Part shown: positions 10,240-19,476 of the stretch, in pieces | How positions within the stretch are numbered: the stretch's first letter is position 1 | How the letters are laid out: every line of letters begins with the position of its first letter | DNA from: CAWAWP01 sp963841205 | GTDB taxonomy: Bacteria; Chloroflexota; Ktedonobacteria; Ktedonobacterales; JADMIN01 | Assembly: GCA_963841205.1 (NCBI GenBank) | Contig: CAWJCH010000015.1 | Coordinates: forward strand, 1 to 64,000 | Reading direction: 5' to 3' | DNA: 64,000 bases | The notes under the pieces: generated by a model | What the model was told of the DNA's origin: nothing | Database searches by the model: none | The model's input: only the letters and a program-made list of their open reading frames with translations | Translations under genes and position numbers: made by a program

Positions 10240-10704
10240 CTATTCGTTTCGGATCGCGACGTAGCGTCCGGTGAAACGCACCGCCGCGCGCAGGCCATCG
10301 TGAATCTCGACGGCCAGCTTCACGCGCGCCTTGCCCTTGCGCCTCAGACCCTCCGTCAGCAGCTCGATATCCATGGCGGGCGGCAGCGCGCAAGTCGCCG
10401 TGAAGTCGCCACGCACGGGCAGGTGGTAATGCGTCTCGTTCTCTTGGATTACGATCGTCGCGGCGAGGTGGCGCTCGCGGAGCAGCAGCCAAGCCAACCC
10501 CCAGCCGGCCAGCGTCGCCACCGCGTTGAGGCTGCCGGCGAAGGCCGTCGCTTTGTGGTTGGTGTTCGGGGCGAGCGGCGCGCCCAGCACCAGCCCCGCC
10601 GCGTCATAGCGCAGCACCGTGATGCCGATCGCGGTGCTGACTGGGATCTCGTGGTCCAGCGTCGCCTGGAGGGCGGCGACCAGATCGCGTTCGCGTTCGT
10701 CCAC
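10240..10704 (-). CDS. YiiD C-terminal-like hotdog thioesterase
   Basis: A 154-residue single-domain protein of the YiiD_C thioesterase family, a hotdog fold related to acyl-CoA thioesterases. The diagnostic run NTNHKATAFAGSLNAVATL (about residues 47-65) is the central helix and its entry, followed by strands TIVIQENETHYHLPV and FTATC. Family members probably hydrolyse acyl thioesters, but the substrate is not known. It is followed at short distance on the same strand by nothing obvious and preceded by the UPF0303 gene, 28 bp away, so the two may be co-transcribed. Confidence 0.8.
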   Translation of the reverse strand: MDERERDLVAALQATLDHEIPVSTAIGITVLRYDAAGLVLGAPLAPNTNHKATAFAGSLNAVATLAGWGLAWLLLRERHLAATIVIQENETHYHLPVRGDFTATCALPPAMDIELLTEGLRRKGKARVKLAVEIHDGLRAAVRFTGRYVAIRNE

Positions 10705-10732
10705 GTCGCCGCCTCCGCGCGCTTCCGCCGCG

Positions 10733-11224
10733 CTAATCCTCCAACGTCACACCGAGGAAGTCAGCGAGGACGCGCACCACCAGCGCGTGATCCTCCGCCT
10801 GCGGCAGACCCGACACGGTGATCGTTCCGACGCCGCCGACATTCTTGACGATCGCCGGGAAGGCGCCGCCATGCGCGGCATACTCACGCGGATCGACCAG
10901 CGCCCGCGCCTCCAGCGTCGTCCCCGTGCTGGCGTAGAACTGCCCGATGTAGTACGAGCTGTGGCCGAAGCGGTTGACGACGCGGTTCTTGCGCTGAATC
11001 CAGGCGTCGTTGTCGGCGGTGGTGCCCGGCAGCGCGCAGTGGAAAAGCTGCTGCCCGTTGCGGCAAATATCCACCGTGAGGGACTTGCCCTCTGCGCGCG
11101 CCGCCTCGACCAGCCGGCTGCCGATCGCGATGGCCGTATCATTGGTAAACTCGTCGAGCTGCAACAGCTCTTCCTGTCGCAGCAACCGCGCCAGCAGTCC
11201 CTCGTAGTCCGCCGTCTCGGCCAT
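10733..11224 (-). CDS. UPF0303 / GlcG-HbpS-like domain protein
   Basis: A 163-residue cytoplasmic protein of the UPF0303 family (GlcG/HbpS-like fold, often annotated 'heme-degrading domain'). Characteristic pieces are ELLQLDEFTNDTAIAIG, the VDICRNGQQLFHCALPGTT strand, and WIQRKNRVVNRFGHSSYYIG. The C-terminal FPAIVKNVGGVGTITVSGLP with DHALVVRVLADFLG closes the domain. The true role is unclear and heme binding in this subfamily is unproven. The start at 11224 is chosen because the open frame further upstream runs into the tRNA gene. Confidence 0.8.
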   Translation of the reverse strand: MAETADYEGLLARLLRQEELLQLDEFTNDTAIAIGSRLVEAARAEGKSLTVDICRNGQQLFHCALPGTTADNDAWIQRKNRVVNRFGHSSYYIGQFYASTGTTLEARALVDPREYAAHGGAFPAIVKNVGGVGTITVSGLPQAEDHALVVRVLADFLGVTLED

Positions 11225-11281
11225 GCTCCGCCTCCGCCAAACAAAAAGGCGACCCCTCCGCGAAGAGGAATCGCCCGAACC

Positions 11282-11357
<76 letters not shown>

Positions 11358-11422
11358 GCGTGCCCAGACGATACCATACGCCAGAGCCAAGCGTCAAGCC
11401 ACCGCGCGCCGCGTGTCGTTCG

Positions 11423-11812
11423 CTACTTGCCGCCCTTGACCTGCCCAGCGATGAGCACCCAGAAGACGGCGATGATGATCGCGCCGAAGAGCGCCGCGAA
11501 GATGCGCACGCCCTCAAGGATGAACTCGAAGGGCAGGTGCACGTACGCGGAGAATATCGCCGCGCCAATGATGGTGACGATCACGGCGGCGAGCAAACTC
11601 CCAAGTTTCTTCGACGTCAACCGCTCGGTGACGCCGTTCACGGCGATCGCCAGGACGATGAAGATGATGAGTTGGATCAGGTTGATGAAAAACGGCGGAT
11701 TCAGCGCGCCAAACAGCTGGATGGTCACGCTCGTCTGATGGAAAATCAAATCGAAGATGCTGCCGGGCGTGATGGGGAAGTTGTAGCTGCCGATGTCTCC
11801 GAGCGCGAACAT
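11423..11812 (-). CDS. Small integral membrane protein (GlsB/YeaQ-like)
   Basis: 129 residues with three predicted membrane spans: about 43-62 (FINLIQLIIFIVLAIAVNGV), 70-92 (GSLLAAVIVTIIGAAIFSAY) and 102-124 (RIFAALFGAIIIAVFWVLIAG). A basic linker (TERLTSKK) follows the first span. The pattern resembles small GlsB/YeaQ/YmgE-type membrane proteins but no diagnostic motif decides it. AGGAG lies 8 bases before the ATG, which supports the start. Function unknown. Confidence 0.7.
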   Translation of the reverse strand: MFALGDIGSYNFPITPGSIFDLIFHQTSVTIQLFGALNPPFFINLIQLIIFIVLAIAVNGVTERLTSKKLGSLLAAVIVTIIGAAIFSAYVHLPFEFILEGVRIFAALFGAIIIAVFWVLIAGQVKGGK

Positions 11813-12146
11813 GTTTCGTCTCCTCCGCGGGCACTCGCCCGCTGCACAGTTGGGCCATGCCGGCCCGGGATGAAGACTCCGCGTTGCCCCGCCGCGCGAT
11901 GCCAGGATGAATGCGGCGTGGCGCTCAACACATGAGCGCCCGTCTGCATGCTACAGGTCCTGTCAAACACTGGCAAGTGCGCCGTTTGCGCGCGAGCATA
12001 GGACCCCTCTATATTCAGCAACCGTCGTGCCAAAAAGAACGGGACAGTGTTAAGAGTATCAGGCGAGCCGCATGACGATCGGCGCCGCTACAATCTCCCC
12101 CCGAGAGCACGCAACACACACCAACCCAGCAGCGGGAGATCGCACC
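11813..12146. other. Divergent intergenic region, 334 bp
   Basis: This holds the upstream regions of the membrane protein (minus) and the aldo/keto reductase (plus). GCGGGAG at 12132-12138 is a plausible ribosome site for the reductase. No structured RNA or clear promoter was recognised. Confidence 0.4.
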
Positions 12147-13091
12147 ATGGACTATCGACGGCTCGGGCGCGCGGGATTACGCGTCTCGGTGATCGGCCTG
12201 GGCGGCAATACTTTCGGCCGCTATGCCGACGCCGAGCGCACGGCGAGCATCTTGCGCCGCGCCATCGACCTCGGCGTCAACCTGGTCGACACAGCGGACA
12301 TCTACGGCGCCGGCGCCTCGGAGGAACTGATCGGCAAGGCGCTAGCCGGTCACCGCGACGAGATCTACCTCGCCACCAAGGTCGGCATGAAGTTCGGCGA
12401 GGGGCCGAACGAGACCGGCTCCTCGCGCGCGCACGTCATCGCCAGCTGCGAGGCCAGCCTGCGTCGCCTGCGGACCGACCACATCGACCTGTACCAGATC
12501 CACCAGTTCGATCCCGAGACGCCGCTCGAAGAGACGCTCTCCGCGCTGGACGCTCTCGTGCGCTCCGGCAAGGTGCGCTACATTGGCTGCTCGAACTACA
12601 CGGCATGGCAGGTCGTGCACTCGCTCTGGATCAGCGACCGCGAGCACTTCGCGTCCTACGTCTCCGTGCAGCCCGAGTACAACCTGCTCGCTCGCGAGGC
12701 CGAGCGTGAGCTGCTACCCGCCTGCCAGGAGCTTGGCCTCGGCGTGATCCCCTACTTCCCGCTGGGCGCGGGCATCCTCACGGGCAAGTACAAGCCGGGC
12801 GAGCCGGTGCCGGAGGGCACGCGCGGCTACAACAATCCCAACTTCGAGCGCCGCCTGCAACCCGCCGCGTTGGAGACGGTGCAGCGGCTCGACACCTGGG
12901 CGCGCGAGCGGGACCACACCGTCGGCGAGCTGGCGCTGGCCTGGCTGGCGGCGCAGCCCGCCGTCTCCACCGTCATCGCGGGCACGACCCACCCCGAGCA
13001 GGTGGAAGCGAACGTGCGCGCCGCCAGCTGGAAGCTCACCGCGGACGACCTCGCCGCCGTGGAAAGGGTGCTCGCCGGAACGCAGGAGTAG
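12147..13091 (+). CDS. Aldo/keto reductase
   Basis: A 314-residue NADPH-dependent oxidoreductase with a TIM-barrel fold, of the type often annotated as general stress protein 69 or L-glyceraldehyde 3-phosphate reductase. Residues 1-20 are MDYRRLGRAGLRVSVIGLGG. The catalytic tetrad is visible as Asp in LVDTADIYG with its Tyr, Lys in IYLATKVG, and His in LYQIHQFD. The cofactor-binding end contains VIAGTTHPEQVEANV. The length is normal and the frame intact. ATG 12147 follows a GCGGGAG site. The natural substrate is not predictable. Confidence 0.93.
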   Translation: MDYRRLGRAGLRVSVIGLGGNTFGRYADAERTASILRRAIDLGVNLVDTADIYGAGASEELIGKALAGHRDEIYLATKVGMKFGEGPNETGSSRAHVIASCEASLRRLRTDHIDLYQIHQFDPETPLEETLSALDALVRSGKVRYIGCSNYTAWQVVHSLWISDREHFASYVSVQPEYNLLAREAERELLPACQELGLGVIPYFPLGAGILTGKYKPGEPVPEGTRGYNNPNFERRLQPAALETVQRLDTWARERDHTVGELALAWLAAQPAVSTVIAGTTHPEQVEANVRAASWKLTADDLAAVERVLAGTQE

Positions 13092-13115
13092 CGCGCCGCC
13101 GACGATGGGCGCCGC

Positions 13116-13712
13116 TCAGGCGTCGGAGTGGCCCGGCTGCCACGCGGTGGACGTGGCCCACTCCTCGGCGGCGAAGGCGATCAGATCGCATGCCGAATCT
13201 TTGATGTCCGTGTAGGTGTAGCGGTCGTCGCGCAGCAGATCGGCGAGCTGCATCTTCAGCCGGGCGTAGGCCGCGGCGGAATCCGGGTGGGCACGGAGGT
13301 AGTCGCGGAAGAGCAGCGGATAGCGCTGATTCGCCCGCCCTTCCACGCGGACGTGCAGGTGCGTGGAGCGCTGGCCCTCCGGCGGCGCGAAATACTGCTT
13401 CGCCCACTCGTCCGGTGCTTCGCTCGCCCCCGGCGGCACGTGATCGCGCGTGATATCCGCCCGCAGCGTGTAGCCCAGCGACGCCAGCACGGCGGCGATG
13501 CGCCCGTCGAGCGCCCGCACCGCGACCTGCACGTCGATGATATCCTTCGCCGCCAGCCACGGCACGGAGGTCGAGCCGATGTGGTCAATGCGGGTAGCGA
13601 GGTTGCCGAGCGCCAGCTGCAGCGGCGCCGCGATCTCCGCGAACTCGCTAGGCCAGCTTGCACGATACGCGACGATCTCCAGCGCCGTTCCCTGCGAGTG
13701 GGGGGTGCTCAC
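13116..13712 (-). CDS. GrpB-like nucleotidyltransferase (UPF0157)
   Basis: A 198-residue member of the GrpB/UPF0157 family, related to the nucleotidyltransferase fold. Diagnostic parts are VAYRASWPSEFAEIAAPL, the IDHIGSTSVPWLAAKDIIDVQV core with the acidic pair, and the HLHVRVEG...RYPLLFRDYLRAHP region. It starts with GTG at 13712, overlapping the uvrD stop (GTGA), so it is translationally coupled to the helicase gene. Its biological role is not established. Confidence 0.88.
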   Translation of the reverse strand: MSTPHSQGTALEIVAYRASWPSEFAEIAAPLQLALGNLATRIDHIGSTSVPWLAAKDIIDVQVAVRALDGRIAAVLASLGYTLRADITRDHVPPGASEAPDEWAKQYFAPPEGQRSTHLHVRVEGRANQRYPLLFRDYLRAHPDSAAAYARLKMQLADLLRDDRYTYTDIKDSACDLIAFAAEEWATSTAWQPGHSDA

Positions 13713-16700
13713 GAGATCTTCTGGAGCTTGGCGAAGGCGGCATCGAGCTCCTTCTTGCCAGCGCGGTTGAACGTCACCACCACCGTTGTTGAGCCGGCGT
13801 TCTCGCTCACCTTCAGCACGATGCCCTCGCCGAAGAGGCGGTGCATCACGCGGTCGCCCGGCTGGAGCGTCACCGGTTCCGCGTCGGCCACGGCGGGCGC
13901 TGACGGCTCGTCGAAGGTGGTGTCCATCGGCGGCACATACGCGGGCGGGCGCGACGTGTAGCCACCCGAGCTGCCGCCGCGCTGACCGGTCGGCGCGCTG
14001 CCCCAGCCGCCCAAGCCCGCCGCGCGCCCCGTCGCCGAGCCACCGGCGGGGATCGCCGCGTGCTGCGACCGCTGTCGGGTAGCAACGATCAGCGCCGCGG
14101 GAATCTCGTCCAGGAAGCGCGACGCCTCCTGGAAGCTGCTATTGCCACCGTAGAACGAGCGTCGGAAGGCGCGCGTCAGGTAGAGCCGCTTCATCGCGCG
14201 GGTGATGCCGACGTAGGCCAGCCGCCGCTCCTCCTCGAGCTCGGCCTGGTTTTCGAGCGAGCGCGAGTGCGGCAGCACGCCCTCCTCCAGCCCGACGATG
14301 AAGACCACCGGATACTCCAGCCCCTTCGCCGCGTGCAGCGTGATCAGCGTCACGGCATCCTTCTCGTCGGTGACCAACGTGCCGTTCTCGCCAGACTGCG
14401 TCGTGTCCGCCCCGCCGACCAGCGCGACGTTCTCGAGGAAGAGCGCCAGCGCCACGTCCGGCTCGATCTCCGAAAAGTCCTCGGCGACGCGACGCAGCTC
14501 GAGGACGTTGGCCCAGCGCTCTTCGCCCTCGTCCGTGCCGTCACGCAGCTCGGCGGCGTAGCCGCTGCGCTCCAGCAGGCGATCGACGAGACGGGGCAAC
14601 GGCTCCTCCTGGGCGAAGGTGCGCAGATCGGTCAGCAGCGTGGAGAAGCCCGCCAGGGCGCGCTTGCCCGCCGTCGCCAGCGTCGGATGCTCCTCGACCT
14701 GCGCCAGCGCATCCACCATCGAGATCTGCTTCGCCCGCGCCCACGAGCGCAGCTCGCCGAAGGTCTTCGGGCCAATCTTGCGGTTCGGCACGTTGATCAC
14801 GCGCTCCAGCGAGACGGCATCCTGGGGGTTGGCGATCAGGCGCAGGTAGCCCAGCACGTCCTTGATCTCTTTGCGGTCATAAAACTTCTTGCTGCCGATG
14901 ACCACATACGGCGTGCGCGAGCGGAAGAACTGCTCCTCGAAGGCGCGCGACTGCGCGTTGGTCCGGTACATCACGGCCACGTCGCGCAGCTTGAATCCCT
15001 CGTTGCGCGCCAGGCGGTTGATCTCGTTGGCGACGTATTCGGCCTCGGCTTCTTCGTTATACGCCTCGTGCAGCCCGATCTTCTCGCCGCCCGCCGTCTG
15101 CGTCCAGAGCTTCTTGTCCTTGCGCGTGCGGTTCTGCCGCACCACACCATGCGCCGCGTCGAGGATCACCTGCGTCGAGCGATAGTTCTGCTCGAGCATG
15201 ACGATCTGCGTCGCCGGGAAGTCCTGCTCCAGCTGGAGCAAGACCTTCGGATTCGCCCCACGCCAGCTGTAGATCGAGTTGTGCGTGACGATGCCGTTGG
15301 CGATGAAGTTATGGGTCCTCTTGATATCGAGATCGTAGACCGGCATTGTCAAAGGCACGGTTTCCACAGCCTCAACGAGGTCGTAGCCGCCCTGGGCGTC
15401 AAACATCACCATACCGGGACGCACTGATGCGGCTGGCAGGAACGGCAGCGCCTTGTTCTCGATCACATCGGTACCGCCGTTTTTGCCGAGACAGGCGACA
15501 AATATCTTGTCCGCGTTGATCGCCTTGCAGATGCGCTCGGCCATTTCGAGTACGACGGAGATGTCGGTGCTCATCGCCTGACAGCGCCAACTCGACGTTC
15601 CCGCTGCTGGCTTCTCGTCGCGCACCCGCAGCCCCAGCGATTCCAACACTTCTCGTGCTCCGAGATCGTTTCCGACCAACGCGAGCCGATGCATTGGTGC
15701 GCTGCCCCGCCGATCGGCACACAAGGTGATCACGACATGGTGCCGATTGGAGCTGCGCGAGTGTGGGCGGAAATGCGGATGCTCCAGCGAGAGGCCAAGG
15801 TCAGCGAGGAGCCGCTTGCCATTTGTCTCGGTATCAAATGCCTCGAAGACACGGCGGATGTAGGTCGCATCATGCACCAGGCCATTGACGGAGCCGCCCT
15901 TTCGTGGCGTAAACGGCAGCGTCGGGATGTTGTAGCGCAACGACAAGATGTACTCGTGAACTCGCGCCTCGTTCTCGTTTTCGTGAGTTGAGACGACCCA
16001 TGACGCATCCGCGTGCTCATGGCGTGTCCGCTGCATGAAACCCACGACGGGCTTGATCTGCCCGTTGGTGTAGACCTGCGACGTACCCAGACGGAAGCCG
16101 ACACCGCGCTTGTGCATGAGGTAGGTGTGGTAGAGTTGCGGCGTAACGCCGAGTCGATAACCCGCGAAATGCACATGCTCCGGCGTGCTGACGAGTGTTC
16201 GCCCAGTGCGCGTCGTGATCCGAATGCCCTGGTCGCGTTCGTCACGTTTGGCCGTCGCTTGCACCGTCGCTGGACGGAAGTCACCGCTGCCGTAAGCCGA
16301 AAGAACGCGGTCGCCCTCACGGATCTCTTCAATTGGCCGCAGCGTGAAGTCCGCCATCGTGATCAGCGTGCCTTCCACCAGACACTGATCATCGTCCGCG
16401 ACGGCGCAGATATTCCTGTGTCCCGGCGTCTCAGGCGTGCCGCCGGCGAGCAGGCGCACCAGCTCATACTGCGCCGTGTTGGTGTCCTGGAACTCGTCCA
16501 CGTGGAGGTAGCGATAGCGATTCTGATATTGTCGCAGCACCTCGGGATTGCGCCGCCAGAGCTGATACGTCAGCAGGATCAGATCGTCGAAGTCGGCGGC
16601 GTTGTTCTCGCGCAGCAGCTCTTCGTAGCGCTTGTAGACCCGCGCTGCCACCTCCTCGATGTACTTGTTGGCGCGCTCGGCGAACTGCACCGGGCTGAGC

Positions 16701-17182
16701 AGATCGTTCTTCGCCCGCGAGATGATCGCGTGGATCGTGCTCGGCTTGTACTGCTTCTCGTCGAGGTTCATCTCGCGCAGCACCTGCTTCACCAGCGTCT
16801 GCTGATCGCCGTCGTCGTAGATTGCGAAGTTGTCGGAGATGCCCAGCCCCGCGCGCTCGCCCTCGCGCCGCAAAATGCGCGAACAGATCGAATGGAACGT
16901 GCCGACGCCGAGGTCCTTCGCCGCCGGACCTACCAGTGTCTCGAGCCGCTCCTTCATCTCGCGCGCTGCCTTGTTGGTGAATGTCACCGCCAGCACGTTC
17001 CACGGCGCAACGCCTCGCTCGGCGAGGATGAAGGCGATGCGGTGCGTGATCACGCGCGTCTTGCCGCTGCCGGGACCAGCCAGCACCAGCAGGGGCCCCT
17101 CCGTCGTGGTCACGGCGACGCGCTGCGGCTCATTCAGCCCTCGCACAAGTTCATCGGCTGAGGGCGTGGGCGGCTGAGTCAT
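13709..17182 (-). CDS. pcrA: UvrD/PcrA superfamily 1 DNA helicase containing an intein
   Basis: 3'-5' DNA helicase for nucleotide excision/mismatch repair and removal of stalled complexes. The precursor is 1157 residues; without the 369-residue intein it is 788, normal for PcrA. Walker A (AGPGSGKT) is at residues 35-42, then YLHVDEFQDTN (motif II). Motif III AVADDDQ is interrupted by the intein before SIYSWRGANP. Later motifs include EQNYRST, VTLITLHAAKGLEYP, EEERRLAYVGITRA (motif VI) and the C-terminal Tudor-like domain (GDRVMHRLFGEGIVLKV). The start is set at 17182 (MTQPPTPSADELVRG), as in relatives; the frame is open 73 codons further up. The gene must splice its intein to be active. Confidence 0.95.
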   Translation of the reverse strand: MTQPPTPSADELVRGLNEPQRVAVTTTEGPLLVLAGPGSGKTRVITHRIAFILAERGVAPWNVLAVTFTNKAAREMKERLETLVGPAAKDLGVGTFHSICSRILRREGERAGLGISDNFAIYDDGDQQTLVKQVLREMNLDEKQYKPSTIHAIISRAKNDLLSPVQFAERANKYIEEVAARVYKRYEELLRENNAADFDDLILLTYQLWRRNPEVLRQYQNRYRYLHVDEFQDTNTAQYELVRLLAGGTPETPGHRNICAVADDDQCLVEGTLITMADFTLRPIEEIREGDRVLSAYGSGDFRPATVQATAKRDERDQGIRITTRTGRTLVSTPEHVHFAGYRLGVTPQLYHTYLMHKRGVGFRLGTSQVYTNGQIKPVVGFMQRTRHEHADASWVVSTHENENEARVHEYILSLRYNIPTLPFTPRKGGSVNGLVHDATYIRRVFEAFDTETNGKRLLADLGLSLEHPHFRPHSRSSNRHHVVITLCADRRGSAPMHRLALVGNDLGAREVLESLGLRVRDEKPAAGTSSWRCQAMSTDISVVLEMAERICKAINADKIFVACLGKNGGTDVIENKALPFLPAASVRPGMVMFDAQGGYDLVEAVETVPLTMPVYDLDIKRTHNFIANGIVTHNSIYSWRGANPKVLLQLEQDFPATQIVMLEQNYRSTQVILDAAHGVVRQNRTRKDKKLWTQTAGGEKIGLHEAYNEEAEAEYVANEINRLARNEGFKLRDVAVMYRTNAQSRAFEEQFFRSRTPYVVIGSKKFYDRKEIKDVLGYLRLIANPQDAVSLERVINVPNRKIGPKTFGELRSWARAKQISMVDALAQVEEHPTLATAGKRALAGFSTLLTDLRTFAQEEPLPRLVDRLLERSGYAAELRDGTDEGEERWANVLELRRVAEDFSEIEPDVALALFLENVALVGGADTTQSGENGTLVTDEKDAVTLITLHAAKGLEYPVVFIVGLEEGVLPHSRSLENQAELEEERRLAYVGITRAMKRLYLTRAFRRSFYGGNSSFQEASRFLDEIPAALIVATRQRSQHAAIPAGGSATGRAAGLGGWGSAPTGQRGGSSGGYTSRPPAYVPPMDTTFDEPSAPAVADAEPVTLQPGDRVMHRLFGEGIVLKVSENAGSTTVVVTFNRAGKKELDAAFAKLQKIS
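15278..16384 (-). other. Intein in UvrD/PcrA motif III
   Basis: 369 residues (precursor residues 267-635), inserted as ADDDQ^CLVEGT ... GIVTHN^SIYSW. It begins with Cys and ends with His-Asn, and the next host residue is Ser, so this is a canonical class 1 intein. Block B is seen in STPEHVHF and block F in VYDLDIKRTHNF. The middle is long enough for a homing endonuclease, but no clear LAGLIDADG motif was found, so the endonuclease may be degenerate or of another type. The frame is continuous and splicing is expected. Confidence 0.93.
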
Positions 17183-17569
17183 GCGGCATCTATCCTTTGC
17201 TCTTGCGGAGTATTCGTCGTGCTGAGGCGTCGATCGGAGGCTGGCGCGGTGCGTTGCGAGGGACATCGAAAAACGGCTAAACACGACCCCGCCAGTCTGA
17301 ATATTGTACGACACACCGGCGCGGCGAACGCTCTGCTTGGTACGTATGTTCCCGTGCCGCGACCCTGGCTTTCCTAGGTGCAACCCGGCGGCACGACGCA
17401 ACCATCGCGGGCGAAGCGGTGTTCTGCAGTGCGAGCAAAGCGAGGCATGGGCTGATCGTTGGCGCTCCTCAGCCGTGCCGACTGGCGATTACTCGTAGTC
17501 TTCGGGCCGCAACCCGCCTCGCAGCACACTCGTTACGAAGTTCGCTCGTGAACAGGAGACGATCGCATC
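17183..17569. other. Intergenic, 387 bp, nothing recognised
   Basis: This divergent region lies between uvrD (minus) and the VOC protein (plus). No RNA gene, strong promoter or terminator could be supported. Confidence 0.4.
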
Positions 17570-17941
17570 ATGGACATCAAGCTCGAATTGGTGGTCATCC
17601 CCGTGTCGGACGTGGACCGCGCGAAGGCATTCTACGTCGACCAAATCGGCTTTCACGCGGACTACGATCAGCGCGTGAGCGATACCGTTCGCTTCGTGCA
17701 GCTGACGCCCCCTGGGTCCGCCTGCTCCATCGCCTTTGGCGAAGGTCTCACCGACGCGGTGCCCGGTTCCGTCAAGGGCCTTCAGGTCGTCGTCTCCGAC
17801 GTTGCCGCACTGCGCGAGGAACTGATGGGTCGCGGCGTCAAGACCGGCGACGTGCAGATGCTGGACTGGGGATCGTTCATCTACTTCAGCGATCCAGACG
17901 GCAACCAATGGTCGGTGCAGCAACTGCCGCAGCGCGCCTAA
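17570..17941 (+). CDS. VOC-family (glyoxalase/bleomycin-resistance fold) protein
   Basis: A 123-residue single VOC module with paired beta-alpha-beta-beta-beta units. The first unit is LELVVIPVSDVDRAKAFYVDQIGF and the second GLQVVVSDVAALREELMGRGV, ending with the typical IYFSDPDGNQWSVQQL. The metal ligand position in the last strand (usually E in family members) is occupied by S/Q residues, so enzyme activity cannot be assumed. It may be a lyase, a dioxygenase-like enzyme or a binding protein. The frame is intact. Confidence 0.85.
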   Translation: MDIKLELVVIPVSDVDRAKAFYVDQIGFHADYDQRVSDTVRFVQLTPPGSACSIAFGEGLTDAVPGSVKGLQVVVSDVAALREELMGRGVKTGDVQMLDWGSFIYFSDPDGNQWSVQQLPQRA

Positions 17942-18165
17942 CGCCCCGACCGCTGCTCCTCGCCAGCCCTCACCCTTCCTGGTGGGGGCCCCTTCTTCCC
18001 CACTCGGACGTGGTATACTGCGCCTACCCCTTCGGCGCGCACCCGCGTGAGCCACCAACTGCATCCCCATCCACCCTCCGACTCTTCGCCCGTTCTCGCG
18101 CCGCGACCCACCCGCAGCGCTTTGTGATACCGTGCGAGTGCCGAACACGCCATGCCTCTGCGAAA

Positions 18166-18392
18166 GCGGCAGAAACGGCAAGATCGCCCTCGCGTCCAAC
18201 GCGAAAAACCGGCAAGAATGGCAACGAGCAGCAGCACCAAAGTGAAAAATCGGCAGAAACGGCAAGATCGGCAACGCGCCTATTCCGAATCCACACGGGT
18301 GGACTTCGCGATGGCACACCACCCGTGCACGGTCTCAATCGCCAGCCCGCCGGAATCGTCGTAGAAGTTGAAACGCGGCAGAAATGGCAACT
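18166..18392 (+). repeat. Cluster of GGCAGAAACGGCA repeats
   Basis: Within the 510-bp gap between the VOC and GNAT genes, the unit CGGCAGAAACGGCAAGATCG occurs at 18167-18186 and again at 18251-18270. Variants lie near 18209 (CCGGCAAGAATGGCAAC) and 18374 (GCGGCAGAAATGGCAAC). The copy at 18241 is preceded by AGTGAAAAAT. A second cluster with the same unit and the same AGTGAAAAT leader lies at 44529-44617. No gene is seen in the gap. Confidence 0.7.
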
Positions 18393-18451
18393 CTTGCTCG
18401 CAAGATCCGCCAGCGCTGCGCCCGCAGCGCATCACCAAGGAGGCTCGCGCA

Positions 18452-19345
18452 GTGACTCGCGCCATCCCGTACACCATCACGCGCGGCAGCACCCTCACCG
18501 ACGCCGAGCTGGGCGCCGTGCTCGCGCTGCGCGCCGTCTGCGACGCGGCGGAGGGACTCGACCTCAAGCTCGCCATCCCCGAAGAGGGCGTGGACGAGCA
18601 GCAGCAGCTGCGTGGCCGCAGCCAGCTCCTCGCCCGACAGGAGGACGGCGCGATCATCGGTTACTGCTCGCTCGATTTCGGCCATGAGACCGAGATCTGC
18701 GGCATGGTACAGCCGACACAGCGCCGTCGCGGCATCGGTTCCGCCCTGCTCGCAGCCGCGCTGGACGAGTGTCGGCTGATCGGCGTCTCGCGCGCACTGC
18801 TGATCTGCGAAGACGCCTCCGCCTCCGGTCAATCCTTCGTCGCGCGGCATGCCGGCACGCGCGCCTTCGGCGAGTATCGCATGGAGCGCGACGCGCCCTC
18901 CGCGCCGCTCGCCGAGCAGTGGCCCGCCGCAGACACGCTGCGCATCGAGCGCGCCGGTCCCGCCGACGTCGAAGACATCGTCACCGTGCAGGCGGGTGCT
19001 TTCCACGACTCGGCCGACGAGGTGCGCGACGTGGTGCTCGCCGGGCTTGCCGGCGCGGGCGAGCGCTTCTATATCGCCCGCCTGGGCGGCGAGCCGGTAG
19101 GCAGCCTCAAGGTCTATATCCCCGAGGGCCGCGCAGGCATCTACGCCTTCGGCGTCGCGCCGCGGCATCGCCGGCGCGGCTTCGGGCGACAGATACTGCT
19201 GCGCGTCATGGCCGAGCTCAGCGCAGAGGGCCACACCCGCATCTGGCTCGAAGTGGATCAAGACAATGCCCCAGCCTACGCGCTCTACCGCGCCCTCGCA
19301 TTCACCGTCACCACCGCCTACGGCTACTTCACCCTCCCGCTCTGA
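18452..19345 (+). CDS. Tandem GNAT acetyltransferase
   Basis: A 297-residue protein with two GNAT domains in a row. The N-terminal copy (about residues 1-135) keeps an acetyl-CoA loop, QPTQRRRGIGSALL. The C-terminal copy (about 155-297) has GVAPRHRRRGFGRQILL followed by the WLEVDQDNAPAYALYRALAF end. Tandem GNATs of this shape include mycothiol synthase-like enzymes, but the substrate here is unknown. The GTG start at 18452 is preferred to the upstream ATG because AAGGAGG (18437-18443) sits eight bases before it and the upstream stretch is repeat DNA. Confidence 0.88.
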   Translation: MTRAIPYTITRGSTLTDAELGAVLALRAVCDAAEGLDLKLAIPEEGVDEQQQLRGRSQLLARQEDGAIIGYCSLDFGHETEICGMVQPTQRRRGIGSALLAAALDECRLIGVSRALLICEDASASGQSFVARHAGTRAFGEYRMERDAPSAPLAEQWPAADTLRIERAGPADVEDIVTVQAGAFHDSADEVRDVVLAGLAGAGERFYIARLGGEPVGSLKVYIPEGRAGIYAFGVAPRHRRRGFGRQILLRVMAELSAEGHTRIWLEVDQDNAPAYALYRALAFTVTTAYGYFTLPL

Positions 19346-19476
19346 TGGGCCGGTTCCGCGCGATGTGTTGCGCGCGGGCCCGTTCATCCGTCTCTAGGTC
19401 GAGATAGCCGTAGCGCGCGCCCAAACCGCCGCGCGCAGTAGTGACCCGGCGCGCGCCGGGAGAGGAGTCCTCCGCC

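Noticed and set aside
14060..15427. Long plus-strand open frame opposite uvrD
   Set aside because: It is the mirror of a strongly conserved helicase; long antisense frames are common at this GC content and the translation has no domain character.
18166..18392. CRISPR array
   Set aside because: Repeats are short, irregularly spaced and degenerate, with no unique spacers of constant length and no cas genes.
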